DNA of 64,000 nucleotides, from the NCBI GenBank assembly GCA_030180135.1, contig CM058231.1, positions 20,463,034 through 20,527,033 of the forward strand, in the 5' to 3' direction. Below the pieces are notes generated by a model. That model was not told where the DNA came from and did not search any database. It saw only the letters and a list, made by a program, of their open reading frames with translations. Positions 46,794 through 57,271 of this stretch are shown in pieces (the stretch's first letter is position 1; each line of letters opens with the position of its first letter). The translations under genes and the position numbers were made by a program. The DNA comes from Orychophragmus violaceus (taxonomy: Eukaryota > Streptophyta > Magnoliopsida > Brassicales > Brassicaceae).

Positions 46794-47580
46794 CTACTTA
46801 CAAAACCGGGAAACACCATCTGCAACAGCTATGACTCCACCTCTATAGCTACTTACAAAGACAACATCTTCCCCCCAAAGAGAGCTCTGGCGGTAACATT
46901 TGGGGAAGTTGACAAAGTAGGACACGAGAACTCCACAACGCCGGTCTTCACCCTCGGAATCAAGCAACAACCAGCACACTTGACCTGTATATCGCCTCTT
47001 AAAATACCTCCGCCGCCGGAATGCGATACCAATTCGTGATCCACACACGGACCCACGGCTTTCCTTACGAATCCATTGAACAATCCGTTAGCTCCTACAC
47101 GAAAAGAGCCGTGGAAGCTTCCATCCAGATTCCGATCGCGAGAAATTCTCATGGGAGGACTGCTACAAGAGACTGGACCGAGAAGCTCAGAGATGAGGCT
47201 TTGGTGTTCTCGTCTATGATACGAGGAACCCACAAATTTTGCCGGAGAATAACAAAAGGAGCTGCTCAAGCTCAGATCTTTCAAATCCTCACTCGATCAA
47301 GACGCAAGGATAAAAATTCCTCTACTCCCATGGAAACTGAAGATTTGACGGATGCACCATAGAAAAGCGAAGAGAGCCCTCTGATAATCGTTTTGCGGCG
47401 AGGAAGTCGATGCCGATGAGCTCCTGGAGCTCAGATTGAGATCACAAGCGGTGATCTGATGCGGCGTGGAGCAAACACTGCTATGTGGACTAGAAAACAA
47501 AAACCCAGATTGAAGAAAACCCAAATTCTCAGACTCTAGATCCAGAAAAAAAATCAGCTCGAGAAAGAAAGAAGGTTAGA
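46794..47580 (-). pseudogene. Captured 5' gene segment, possibly PP2C phosphatase
   Basis: Minus strand from about 47580: a CT-rich leader-like stretch, then open frames (47284-46853 and 47048-46794). One ends with EDVVFVSSYRGGVIAVADGVS, which resembles the first metal-binding block of a plant PP2C branch. A donor-like TTTGTAAGTAGCTATAGAG occurs twice (about 46850 and 46800). The N-terminal part is not recognised. A frameshift separates the two frames, so no functional product is expected. The PP2C call is tentative. Confidence 0.35.
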
Positions 47581-47803
47581 GAGCGGAGAAGAAGAAGAAA
47601 GTGCCAACTAACTAGATGGATAATCAGATTAGATAGTTTTTGGTTTTAAATTGAGTTAATTATTAGATAGTTAAGAGGGTAAATTATATATAGGGTTAGT
47701 TAAGTATTTTCCAGAGGTTAAAGTGCCTTAAAACAAACAAGTGTCTGTTTCTGTAATAAAGATTCTAAGAAGTGCTTGTGGGCGTAAAAAACTCTCTTAA
47801 TAG

Positions 47804-50035
47804 TCCATAAACAAACAACAATTTATATATGTGTCCAGACGCAGCATCCAACTCACCAAACGAACATCATCTAAATGTATATACTCAATATATATACTCC
47901 TTATGTTTTTTTGAATTTTTAACTAAAAGTCCACATGAATATCAAAAAAAATTCATTTATTGTTTAATGATTGCCTTAATAATGATCATTAACATCTAAC
48001 TTTGACAAGTTTGTTTTTTTATTACATATTTTGTTGGATTTTGATTGGCTATCAATATATTTTCTTTGACCATATATATCTTTATGTTCATCATTATTTT
48101 CTGTAGAAACATATTTTATCATGAATACATATGTATTTCAATTAACTAATTTCGTGATTGTTGATTTCGGAAGATATATTTATATTGTATTATCGATAAA
48201 AGTTTAATTAGAAAAGTAAAAAATAAAATCACCTCTTTTTCTTCTTCATATTTTTCTGCTTCATGTAGTTTTGTAGGACAATTAGAAAGAATAACTTTGT
48301 ATCAAAAAACTTGAATAAAAAACCATCGGTACATACAATACACCTAAGCTCTAAAGTAAAAAATAATTTATAATAAGTGGTAAACAAAATCAACATAAAT
48401 ATACAGTTGCATATCACATTACATACCAATATTAATGACGTATGTAGTTGGATAATGATTGAATCGCACACGAAAATACTTTTCTTAAAAATTATTTTGA
48501 CATTTGTCAAGCTTTGGGTTACACATAGGATAATCCAATCAAAGTTCCATCTTTTTCAAGGCTAAGATACAAATTGAATTTTCAATGTTTATATATGTGT
48601 CTCCAAACATTTCTATAACTGTTTGGAATAGATAATCTCTCTTTCTCCTCTTCTCTTATTTTGTTTCACTGTTTTTTTCCTGTTGCAGTTTGTAATTACC
48701 CACAACTCCTTTATAGAGACCAAAAATAATGGTTAACCATCAAAGATTATAATAGTTAATCGGGTTGCAATAATTGATTATCAAATGTTGTAATGGTTAA
48801 AGATTGCAATGGATATAGATTGCAATGTATCTTTTAAATTGTTGCAAATATTTATGTAAACAATTGCAATGGTTCATTCAAAAGGTTGTAGTGGTTCACC
48901 TAAATCTCAAACAAAACATTGTATATTATCCCAATTGAATTTCTAATCTTCCATTCTTTGCAAAAACACGATAATTAAGGTAAAGATATATAAATATAAA
49001 CAATGCAACATTTCATGTCAAAAATGGTTATAAGTGTGGATGTATAATAAACGATTATGAAACTCATAAAACACAACAAATAGATTTGAAACATTATGTG
49101 CGAATATGGAAATAATAAAAGAAGAAGAAAAAAGTGAAATAGATAGGGAAAAATATGGAAATGTCAAAGACTAATATTTAAAAAAAAGATTAATGATGTT
49201 CTAAAAAATTAATATAAATTTAACGGCTGTGATTAAAACATGTAACCGTATAATATTTAAAAACACAACTTTTGACAAATTTAGAAGTCATATACGAAAC
49301 ATATCAAGATGTAAATTGGAGAAGACAAGACCCTCAAATGTATATATTCGCGTTGTTATTATTAATTAACATACATTCATCATTAAACAATAATGAAACC
49401 GTAGATCATTCACAATTAGTAGTAGGCAAATTGGTACATAAAGAAGACAATTTGTCTTTTTTACATTTTACCGGTTAATTGAACGCTGAATAAATACAAT
49501 GTTTAGCCATATTTTAATTTAATTTGAAACTTTGTACTTGAGACTAATGTTGTGGTTAAGTTGTTAGAAGTAACAAAATAATGAAATGGGTAGAAGAAAA
49601 GAAGACAAATTTATGTGGTTAGATGAATAAATGGAAAACTATAATATGATTTCAAAAGTTGTGATTAAAAGACATAACAAAAAGATGTGACCGTACAATA
49701 AAATGATACACCTTTTGACGAAAGTAGAAGTTACATACAAAAATGTATCAAGAGATTAATCCGGAAATACATATCCGTTCATTTGTATTTTTAGATTGTT
49801 ATAGATTTCAATGTATCATTTTAAAATGTAACAAATATGTATCCAAACAATTTCAATGGTTCATTCAAATGGTTGTGGTGGTTCACTTAAATCTCAAACA
49901 AAACATTTATATTATCCAAATTGAACTATCAATCTTCCATTTTTTTCCAAAAACACCATAAATAAAGTGAAAGATACATAAATATAAGAATGCAATATTT
50001 CATGTCAAAGCGGTTATAAGCATGAATGTATAATA
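47804..50035. repeat. AT-rich DNA with diverged 250 bp direct repeats
   Basis: The blocks 48800-49045 and 49790-50035 share CAATGGTTCATTCAAA and AAATCTCAAACAAAACATT and are about 80 percent alike by eye. A second pair, about 49230-49325 and 49660-49760 (GTAACCGTA... CTTTTGACAAA), lies between them. No coding region or element end was recognised. Confidence 0.5.
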
Positions 50036-51213
50036 TGATATATCATGGTTTTGTTAGGTTTTCAACCATGATATAAGTGTGTATATTGAGTCTTTAACCT
50101 TGCTTTTCGAGTCTATCGAGTCTTTTATAGGTAAGCTTGCGTTTGGAGCAAAGCTAGGAATTTAGGGACGTTTCTGGAGCATTCTACAGGAAGCTGAAGT
50201 TGGATTCGTGACCACGAGTAGATGTCGACCGACACTGCTCTTAGTGTCGGTCGACACTGATGTCCAACAAGAGCCATGCGCCAGTTTATTGCATCTTTTG
50301 AGGATTTGCAAGAAAGTCCAGAAGTTTTCCTTATTTCTAATTTGCCCCAAAACGTGTTAAGACTTTTAATAGGGTTTTGGAGAGTTGTTGTCTCCTATCT
50401 TTTGTTTTTGCTTTGTTTTGGCTTTTTCTTTGGAGATTGAGAGATTTTGGCTTGGGGCTGATTCTACTACTTGTAACCTTTGAGAGAAGGATTTCGAACC
50501 CCATTCTTTATATCTATTCAGTCTTGTTTTCTATTCAAACATGTCTTGTCTTATTGATTCCATGTCTGAGTAGTAACCTTAGTTAGATTTAGGGATTCTC
50601 ATAGGGATTTCATGCCTTGTTAGGTCGCTAGATAATTAGGATTCTAAATCTATCTGTTCATCACCTAGTTGAGATTAATACTGAATTCTGGATTGATCAC
50701 CTAGATTTTAGATCTTAGATAATTAATTTGGCACGAGAGTGTGAATTATAATCTGACAGAACTAGTGTGAGCAATTTGTTTAGATGCAAAGAGATTTGAT
50801 CTAGAGAATTGTGAACCAAAGAACTTGCTATTAATGCTTGTCCAGAACTCTAAGATTGCAAAGAGATTTGGATCATTAGGTTGCTAGACATAGATAATAA
50901 TCGCAGCGAGAGTTGGATTATTAATATTTGTGATTCTAGTTCATGAACATGTGCTTAATCTGAATCTTGATTGTTGAATTGTCTGACATTGCATGATTTC
51001 CTGAGAACTTCCTAAGTCTAGCGTCTTTTTCCTATTGAAAACACCTTTTAAATTCATTGCATTGTTTACTGCTTTCTCCTTATTGACTTAGCTAAGTTTG
51101 AAAACATATAATATGTCGTGTGAACTTGAGTCTCTGTGGTTTCAATACCCTTTGTACTACAGTTTCATTTCTGTGCACTTGCAGTTAGAATAGGGATAAA
51201 ATTTGCTCTATCA
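50036..51213 (+). repeat. Athila 1 5' LTR
   Basis: 1178 bp, TGATATATCATGG ... GCTCTATCA. It carries the palindrome pair GATGTCGACCGACACT and AGTGTCGGTCGACACT at 50222-50262. Confidence 0.9.
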
Positions 51214-51219
51214 AGTTTT

Positions 51220-51238
51220 TGGTTCCGTTGTCGGGGAC
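51220..51238 (+). promoter_or_regulatory. Athila 1 primer binding site, mutated
   Basis: TGGTTCCGTTGTCGGGGAC, where Athila 2 and 3 have TGGCGCCGTTG or TGGCGCCGTCG, the tRNA-Asp-type site. The GC to TT change would weaken priming. Confidence 0.8.
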
Positions 51239-51425
51239 TCTTTGAGTTCGCCGATAGATTTTGTTCAAGAATTTAGACTAAGTTGTTTTTTCTTTTGTTT
51301 TGGTTACTGATACTTCTCTGTCTTGCTTGTTTTTTTGCTGCAGGAATCGACAGACACATTCAGTGTCGACCGACATCCATCAAGTGTCGATCGACATCGA
51401 GCTCGAGACCAGTTTTTGAGTTCAG

Positions 51426-53130
51426 TGTATTCCTAGTCGTCACACCAGAAGCAACCCGGACGATAATATTTTGAACCTCAGACTTGAGGAGCTTGCTAGA
51501 CTTGAGATGACAAACAAAAAAGCTCATAAATATTCATGGATGATGAATCGATTGATCTTGATTAGAGATGCTGAAGATGTTCTGAGAGACTCATAGAACA
51601 ATCCCTACAATGCTCAGGGACAAAGAATTGATGCTCAAGGAAATGTGATCCCTGAACCTGAGCAACGGATTGTTAATCCTCCTTCTAGGAGGACACTAGC
51701 TGACTACAACAGGCCCGACGAGTTCTACGCCAACAGGTCTGCGATTGTACCTCCTGCTTTTAAGAGGAATGAGTTTGAGTAGAAGACTTCCTACTACACG
51801 CTTGTGGGACAATACCTTTTTCATGGACTCCCACATGAGCATCCTATGGACCACATAAAGGACTTTGAGTCTTTAGTCACTGGGATGAAGCACAATGGAG
51901 TGAGCTATGACTACCTACACTGCAAGCTTTTTCCTCACTCTCTTGGAGGAGAAGCTGCTAATTGGCTGAAGCACGTTCCACCTGGGACTCTGACTACTTG
52001 GAATGCAGTGAAGGAGAAGTTTCTGCGACACTTATATGATGATGCTCGATCTGATCAGCTTAGACATGACCTCTTGACCTTCAAGCAGGGATCTACAGAG
52101 CCTTTTAAGGCAGCTTGGGTGAGATTCAAGAGGTACCAGAGAGATTGTCCTCATCATGGTTTCTCTGAGGTGCAACTGTTGGGTATCTTCTTCAAAAGAG
52201 TTGATTTGTGGTATCAGAAAGCCTTAGATGCTGCAAGCAATGGAAACTTCTACACTAAATCTCCAGAAAAGGCTAATGAGCTTATTGAGAACTTGGTAAC
52301 TAGCAATAGTGTTAATAATGTTGACATGGAGAGGAAGAAGTCTGGTGGTAAGGCTGACAATTCCCAGATAGCTGAGATGAACAAGAAGATAGACACTGTT
52401 CATAGCTTACTGGTTGGGAGGAAGGCTGTCCATTTTGCTCAAGAGACTGAGGTGATTGAGGATGAGGAAGGCTGTGAAGAAGAGGATGTGCACTACATTG
52501 GTGGGTCTGTATTTCAGGGAAACAAGTTTGGAAATCAGCAAGGTAACAAGTTCTACAATGTTAGCTATGATGGAGCAGATACTTGAGGGGCAAACAAAGA
52601 CTATTGTAGACTTCAACAAGAAGATGGATGCCATCTACACTGATCTGAATGGGAAGTTTGAGTCTTTGAGCACTAATATGAAACAGTTGGAAACTCAAGT
52701 TGCTCAAGCTGCTAGGGCTATCAAGAGGCAAGATGGATTCCTTCCTGGAAGGACATATACCAACCCGAAGCATCAATGCAATGCCATAACACTGAGGAGT
52801 AGGACAGAGCTGCAAACTGTCCCCAAAAGGCGATTGAGTGCTAAGGAACTCATGGACTTAGAAGAATTGGAGGAAGAAGAGTCTGAAGCCGAGAGGTTAG
52901 TGTCGACCGACACCACCAGTGGATGTCGAACGACACCAAAATCTTTGAATCCTCGTGACGAACAGAAATCGACCGAGATCAATTACGCAGTCGACTTGAA
53001 GGGGAAATCGACCAGTGTCGATCGACATCAACCCAACGTCGATCTACACCAATCGCGTACAGGGTCTGATGCTGAGATTAAGACCCAAGGTACCTTTCCC
53101 GAAGAACCCGAAGCAGTCAAAATTCGATAG
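51426..53130 (+). pseudogene. Athila 1 gag, broken
   Basis: The start codon of Athila 2 gag (ATGCCTAATCGTCAC) is ATTCCTAGTCGTCAC here. In-frame stops follow at 51593 and about 51779. The open part 51804-52586 holds the retrotransposon gag domain (LGGEAANWLKHVPPGTLTTW, then DLLTFKQGSTEPFKAAWVRF). A deletion near 52560 shifts the C-terminal part (MMEQILEGQTKTIVDFNKKM) into another frame. The tail includes GTGTCGAYCGACAC motifs at 52898-53055. Confidence 0.85.
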
Positions 53131-54095
53131 GTTCAAGGCTAAGTACACTGCTATGTTGAGCAAAATCACTCTTCCAATGCCATTGTTGGATGCTATCAAC
53201 AAAAACCCAGTGATGAAGAGGTGTTTGGAAAAGATGCTAACATCGGACATTGGAGATGAAGAGTGTGTGATGATGATCACTGAAGTCTGTAGTGCTGTCA
53301 TCTAGAACAGAGTCCCACAGAAACAGAAGGATCCATGAAGTTTTATCTTAGATTGCATCATTTTGAGAGACAGATTAGAGAGATCGTTGTGTAATCTAGG
53401 ATCGAGTGTTAACCTGATGCCATACTCGGTTGCTAAGCAGATGGGAATGACAGATTTCACACCTACTAGGATCTCTTTGATTATAGCTGATCGCTCTATG
53501 AGGATTCCTGAAGGTCTCTTGGAAGATGTACCGGTGAAGATTGGTGAATGTGTAATTCCCACAGACTTTGTAGTCTTGCAGTACAATGAAGATCCTAAGG
53601 ATCCTCTTATCTTGGGCAGACCATTCCTTGCTACAGCTGGTGCTATCATTGATGTTAAGCGAGGAAAGATTGGACTAAATGTGGGTGATTTTGTGATGGA
53701 TTTCAACATGAACAAGCTGATTAGACATCCTACGATCGATGGGAAGACCTTCTATGTGGATACATTGGATAACTTGGCTGCAGTTCTTCCAGCAGATGCA
53801 TCATGTTGACCATCTAGAGAGAGCTTTGAAGAGTGTTGAGCAGGATTTGGAGCTGGAGGATGATGCTACTGCTGGGTATTTGAGGCTGATGGATGTTGGT
53901 GAGCATGTGATGCAGTTGGTAGCTCAAGAGGAGCTGGTTGGTACTTCACAGAAAGCTGCCACACTTGGAGATTGGAGCGAGGAAAAAGCTCCAAAGATTA
54001 AACTGAAGCAGCTGCCTGCAGGCCTCAAATATGAAATTCTCGGTCAGAACTCTACTTATCCTGTTATTATTAATGCTTGTTTGAATAACGCATAA
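53130..54095 (+). pseudogene. Athila 1 protease region, active site changed
   Basis: 53363-53809 reads SLCNLGSSVNLMPYSVAKQM, then VPVKIGECVIPTDFVVLQYN and DPLILGRPFLATAGAIIDV. The catalytic Asp of DLGSS is Asn (AAT for GAT), while Athila 2 and the minus element keep Asp. A stop precedes the domain (CCATGAAG at 53335) and another follows at 53807. The next frame (53739-54095) links to RT. Confidence 0.85.
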
Positions 54096-54101
54096 TTCAC
54101 T

Positions 54102-55493
54102 TTGTTGCTAAGCAAGCTGCGCAAGCATCGCAAAGCTCTTGGCTATTCTCTTGATGATATTTCAGGTATCTCTCCAGACTTGTGCATGCATAGGATACAC
54201 TTTGAGGATGAGAGCATGTCATCAATTGAGAATCAGAGGCGTTTGAATCCTAACCTGAAAGAGGTTGTGAAGAATGAGATCATGAAGCTGTTGCAAGCTG
54301 GGATTATTTATCCGATTTCAGACAGTGCTTGGGTCAGCCATGTTCATGTGGTTCCTAAGAAAGGAGGAGTCACAGTGGTGAATAATGACAAGAATGAGTT
54401 GATTCCTACACGGACAATCACTGGTCACAGGATGTGCATAGACTACAGGAAGTTGAATGCAGCTACCAGAAAAGACCACTTCCCACTACCTTTCATTAAC
54501 CAGATGTTGGAGAGGTTGCCAAATCATCCATACTACTGCTTTTTGGATGGTTATTCTGGTTTCTTTCATATACCTATTCACCCAGAGGATCAAGAGAAGA
54601 CCACCTTTACATGTCCTTATGGCACCTATGCATACCGCAGAATGTCATTTGGACTGTGTAACGCTCATGCGATATTTCAGAGATGCATGATTTCTATCTT
54701 CACAGATATGATAGAAGATTTTATGGAGGTCTTCATGGATGATTTCTCTGTCTACGGACCATCTTACCATGCTTGTTTGGATAATCTATGTAAGGTGCTG
54801 GCTAGATGTGAAGAGAAGCACCTAGTGTTAAATTGGGAGAAATATCATTTCATGGTCAGGATTGGCATTGTACTTGGACATAGAGTTTCTGAGGCAGGGA
54901 TTGAGGTTGATCAAGCTAAGATTGAGGTGATGACAGGACTGCAGGCGCCGGATTCAGTTAAAAGAGTGAGGAGTTTTCTTGGTCATGCTGGATTTTACAG
55001 GAGATTCATTAAGGATTTCAGCAAGATAGTTAGGCCACTCACTGCACTTCTCTGCAAGGATGTGAAGTTTGAGTTCACAGATGAGTGTTATTCTGCATTC
55101 AAGGAGCTAAAGCAAGCTTTGATTTCTTCTCCAATTGTGCAACCTCCTGACTGGGATCTGCCTTTTGAGGTGATGTGTGATGCTAGTGACTATGCAGTAG
55201 GAGCTATACTTGGTCAGAAGAAGGACAAGAAGCTTCATGCTATCTACTATGCTAGTAGGACTCTTGATGATGCGCAGAAGAACTATGCAACAACTGAGAA
55301 GGAGCTGCTAGCAGTTATTTTTGCCTTTGAGAAGTTTCGTCAGTACCTGATTGGATCCAAAGTAGTAGTACACACTGACCATTCTACACTCAAGTACTTG
55401 ATGCAGAAGAAGGATGCTAAGCCAAGGTTGATTAGATGGATCTTGCTACTTCAGGAATTTGACATAGAGGTGGGAGACAAGAAGAGAGTGTAA
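54102..55493 (+). CDS. Athila 1 reverse transcriptase and RNase H
   Basis: A 463-codon open frame, not counting the normal upstream polyprotein. RT motifs: MCIDYRKLNAATRKDHFPLP, then FLDGYSGFFHIPI, TTFTCPYGTYAYRRMSFGLC and the active site VFMDDFSVYG. RNase H: VMCDASDYAVGAILGQ, TTEKELLAVIFAFEKF and VVHTDHSTLKYLMQ with its acidic residues. The frame ends at TAA where Athila normally reads on into NGVADHLSR. It makes RT only if expressed separately from gag, which is doubtful. It is the best preserved pol stretch in the window. Confidence 0.85.
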   Translation: MLLSKLRKHRKALGYSLDDISGISPDLCMHRIHFEDESMSSIENQRRLNPNLKEVVKNEIMKLLQAGIIYPISDSAWVSHVHVVPKKGGVTVVNNDKNELIPTRTITGHRMCIDYRKLNAATRKDHFPLPFINQMLERLPNHPYYCFLDGYSGFFHIPIHPEDQEKTTFTCPYGTYAYRRMSFGLCNAHAIFQRCMISIFTDMIEDFMEVFMDDFSVYGPSYHACLDNLCKVLARCEEKHLVLNWEKYHFMVRIGIVLGHRVSEAGIEVDQAKIEVMTGLQAPDSVKRVRSFLGHAGFYRRFIKDFSKIVRPLTALLCKDVKFEFTDECYSAFKELKQALISSPIVQPPDWDLPFEVMCDASDYAVGAILGQKKDKKLHAIYYASRTLDDAQKNYATTEKELLAVIFAFEKFRQYLIGSKVVVHTDHSTLKYLMQKKDAKPRLIRWILLLQEFDIEVGDKKRV

Positions 55494-56043
55494 AACGGTG
55501 TTGCTGATCATCTGTCCCGGATTAAGATCGATGAGGATGTTCCTATAGATGATTCTCTACCAGAATAGAACATCTATAAGGTTGAGACAGGTTTTCAGAC
55601 GGATTATGAGAGTTCACTGCATTCTGCACGAGTTACAAAATAGGTGTCGGTCGGCACTCTGTCAACGATCGATACTGGACTCGAAAATACGAAAGATAAT
55701 CGATCCGGACCGACATCGATTGGGATCGATGTTGATCGACACCAACTTTAGTGTCGGTCGACATCAATCGCGGACGCAGGAAGATACTTCTGATGGTCAA
55801 GCTTACATGTTCATAGCTGCAATTACCTAAGGTTCTCTCCACTAGACCTTGGTACGCCGATATAGCCAACTACCTTGCTGCAGAGGATGAGTCTGAGGTG
55901 TTTAAAGGCTATGCTAAGAATAAATTCCTTAGGGAAATCAGGCGCTATTATTGGGATGAGCCATATTTGTACAAGCACTGCTCTGACGGTATCTATAAAT
56001 GTTGCATCGCAGAGTCTGAAGTTGATGATGTGATGTACCACTG
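55494..56043 (+). pseudogene. Athila 1 RNase H-integrase linker and integrase N terminus
   Basis: After the stop the frame goes on (NGVADHLSR), then a linker rich in GTGTCGGTCGRCAC-type motifs (55640-55775). Next come WYADIANYLAAEDESEVFKG and YYWDEPYLYKHCSDGIYKCC, the HHCC zinc region of integrase. It is cut at 56043 by Athila 2. Confidence 0.85.
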
Positions 56044-57074
56044 TGATATATCATGAATTTTTCAGGTTTTCAACCATGATATAATTGTGTATATTGAGTC
56101 ATTAACCTGGTTTTTCAAGTCTATCGAGTCTTTTACAAGTAAGCCTGCGTTTGGAGCAAAGAGTGGAGTTTTGGGACGTTTCTGGCGATTTGTGCAAGGA
56201 TTGCAAAGTTGCCCCAGAAGTTTCCCTAATTCTATTTCAGCCCCAAAACGTGTTTAGTGGTTTTTAATTAGGTTTTTGAGAGCAGTAACTCTGATCTTGT
56301 TCTTTGTTCTTGCCTTGTTCTGGAGATTAAGATATTTTTGCTTGGGGCTGTTCTTTCTACGTGTAACCTTTGAGATAAGGATTTCGAGCCCCTGTTATTT
56401 ATCTATTCAGTCTTGTTTTTCTATTCAAACATGTGTTGTCTCATTGATTCCATGTCTGAGTAGTAACCTTAGTTAGATTTAGGGATTCTCATAGGGATTT
56501 CATGCCTTGTTAGATCACTGAATGATTATGATTCTAAATATATATGTTCATCACCTAAGTTGAGATTAAAACTGAATTCTGGACTGATCACCTAGGGTTT
56601 AGATCTTAGATTATTAATTTGGCACGAGAGTGTGAGTTATAATCTGAAAGAACTTAGTGTGAGCAATTTGACTAGATACAAAGAGATTTGGTTTAGGAGA
56701 ATTGTGAACTTAAGAACTTGCAAAGAGATTTGAATCATTAGGTTGCTAGACATAGATAGTAATTGCAGCGAGAGTTGAATTATTATACATTGTGATTCTA
56801 GTTCTTGAACTTGTGCTCAACCTGAATCCTGATTAGCTAAGTGTCTACATTGCATGATTTTCTGAGAACACCCTGAGTCTAGCGTGTTTCTCTTATCGAA
56901 ACACACTTTTACATTTCTGCATTGTTTACTGCTTTCTCATCTGATTGATTTAGCTAAGTTCGAAAACATATAATCTATTTCGTGATCTTGAGTCTATGTG
57001 GATACGATACTCTTTATACTACAATCGCATAACTGTGCACTTGCAGTAGAATATGGATATTTCTTGACCTATCA
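56044..57074 (+). repeat. Athila 2 5' LTR
   Basis: 1031 bp, TGATATATCATGAATT ... GACCTATCA. It is shorter than LTR 1, lacking the stretch around LTR 1's palindrome pair. Confidence 0.9.
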
Positions 57075-57080
57075 AGTTTT

Positions 57081-57099
57081 TGGCGCCGTCGTCGGGGAC
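57081..57099 (+). promoter_or_regulatory. Athila 2 primer binding site
   Basis: TGGCGCCGTCGTCGGGGAC, the tRNA-Asp-type site, seven bases after the LTR end. Confidence 0.85.
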
Positions 57100-57271
57100 T
57101 CATTTGAGTTCGCCAATAGATTTTGTTCTAGAATTTAGACTAAGTCATTTTTATTTTCTCTTGTCTTGCTTGTTTTGTTGCTGCAGGAATCGACAGGTAA
57201 ATCCAGTGTCGACCGACATCCTTCCAGTGTCAATCGACATCGAGCTCGGAGCCAGCCTTTGAATTCAGTGT

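Larger units (their letters stand above)
43722..47794. mobile_element. Non-autonomous TIR MULE carrying gene fragments (Pack-MULE)
   Basis: TCTTAATAG flanks the element on both sides (43713-43721 and 47795-47803), a 9 bp MULE-type duplication. The ends are imperfect inverted repeats: GAGGTGTTTACACTATGGGG then GCACCTTCTAG on the left, and inverted GAGTTTTTTACGCCCACAAG then CACTTCTTAG on the right. Similarity goes on for about 70 bp (TTTATTACAAAATCAGTCAC against TTTATTACAGAAACAGACAC). There is no transposase. Inside, all on the minus strand, are MYB-like, RNA polymerase-like and possibly PP2C-like fragments. Confidence 0.75.
50036..56043 (+). mobile_element. Athila element 1, 5' part
   Basis: A plus-strand Athila with 5' LTR, primer site, gag, protease, RT-RNase H and the start of integrase. 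It breaks off inside integrase at 56043, where Athila 2's LTR begins. The gag start codon is lost and several stops are present. Confidence 0.9.

Noticed and set aside
47021..47362. 113-residue plus-strand ORF
   Set aside because: The minus strand of the same interval has a leader, donor sites and PP2C-like residues; the plus frame has no domain.
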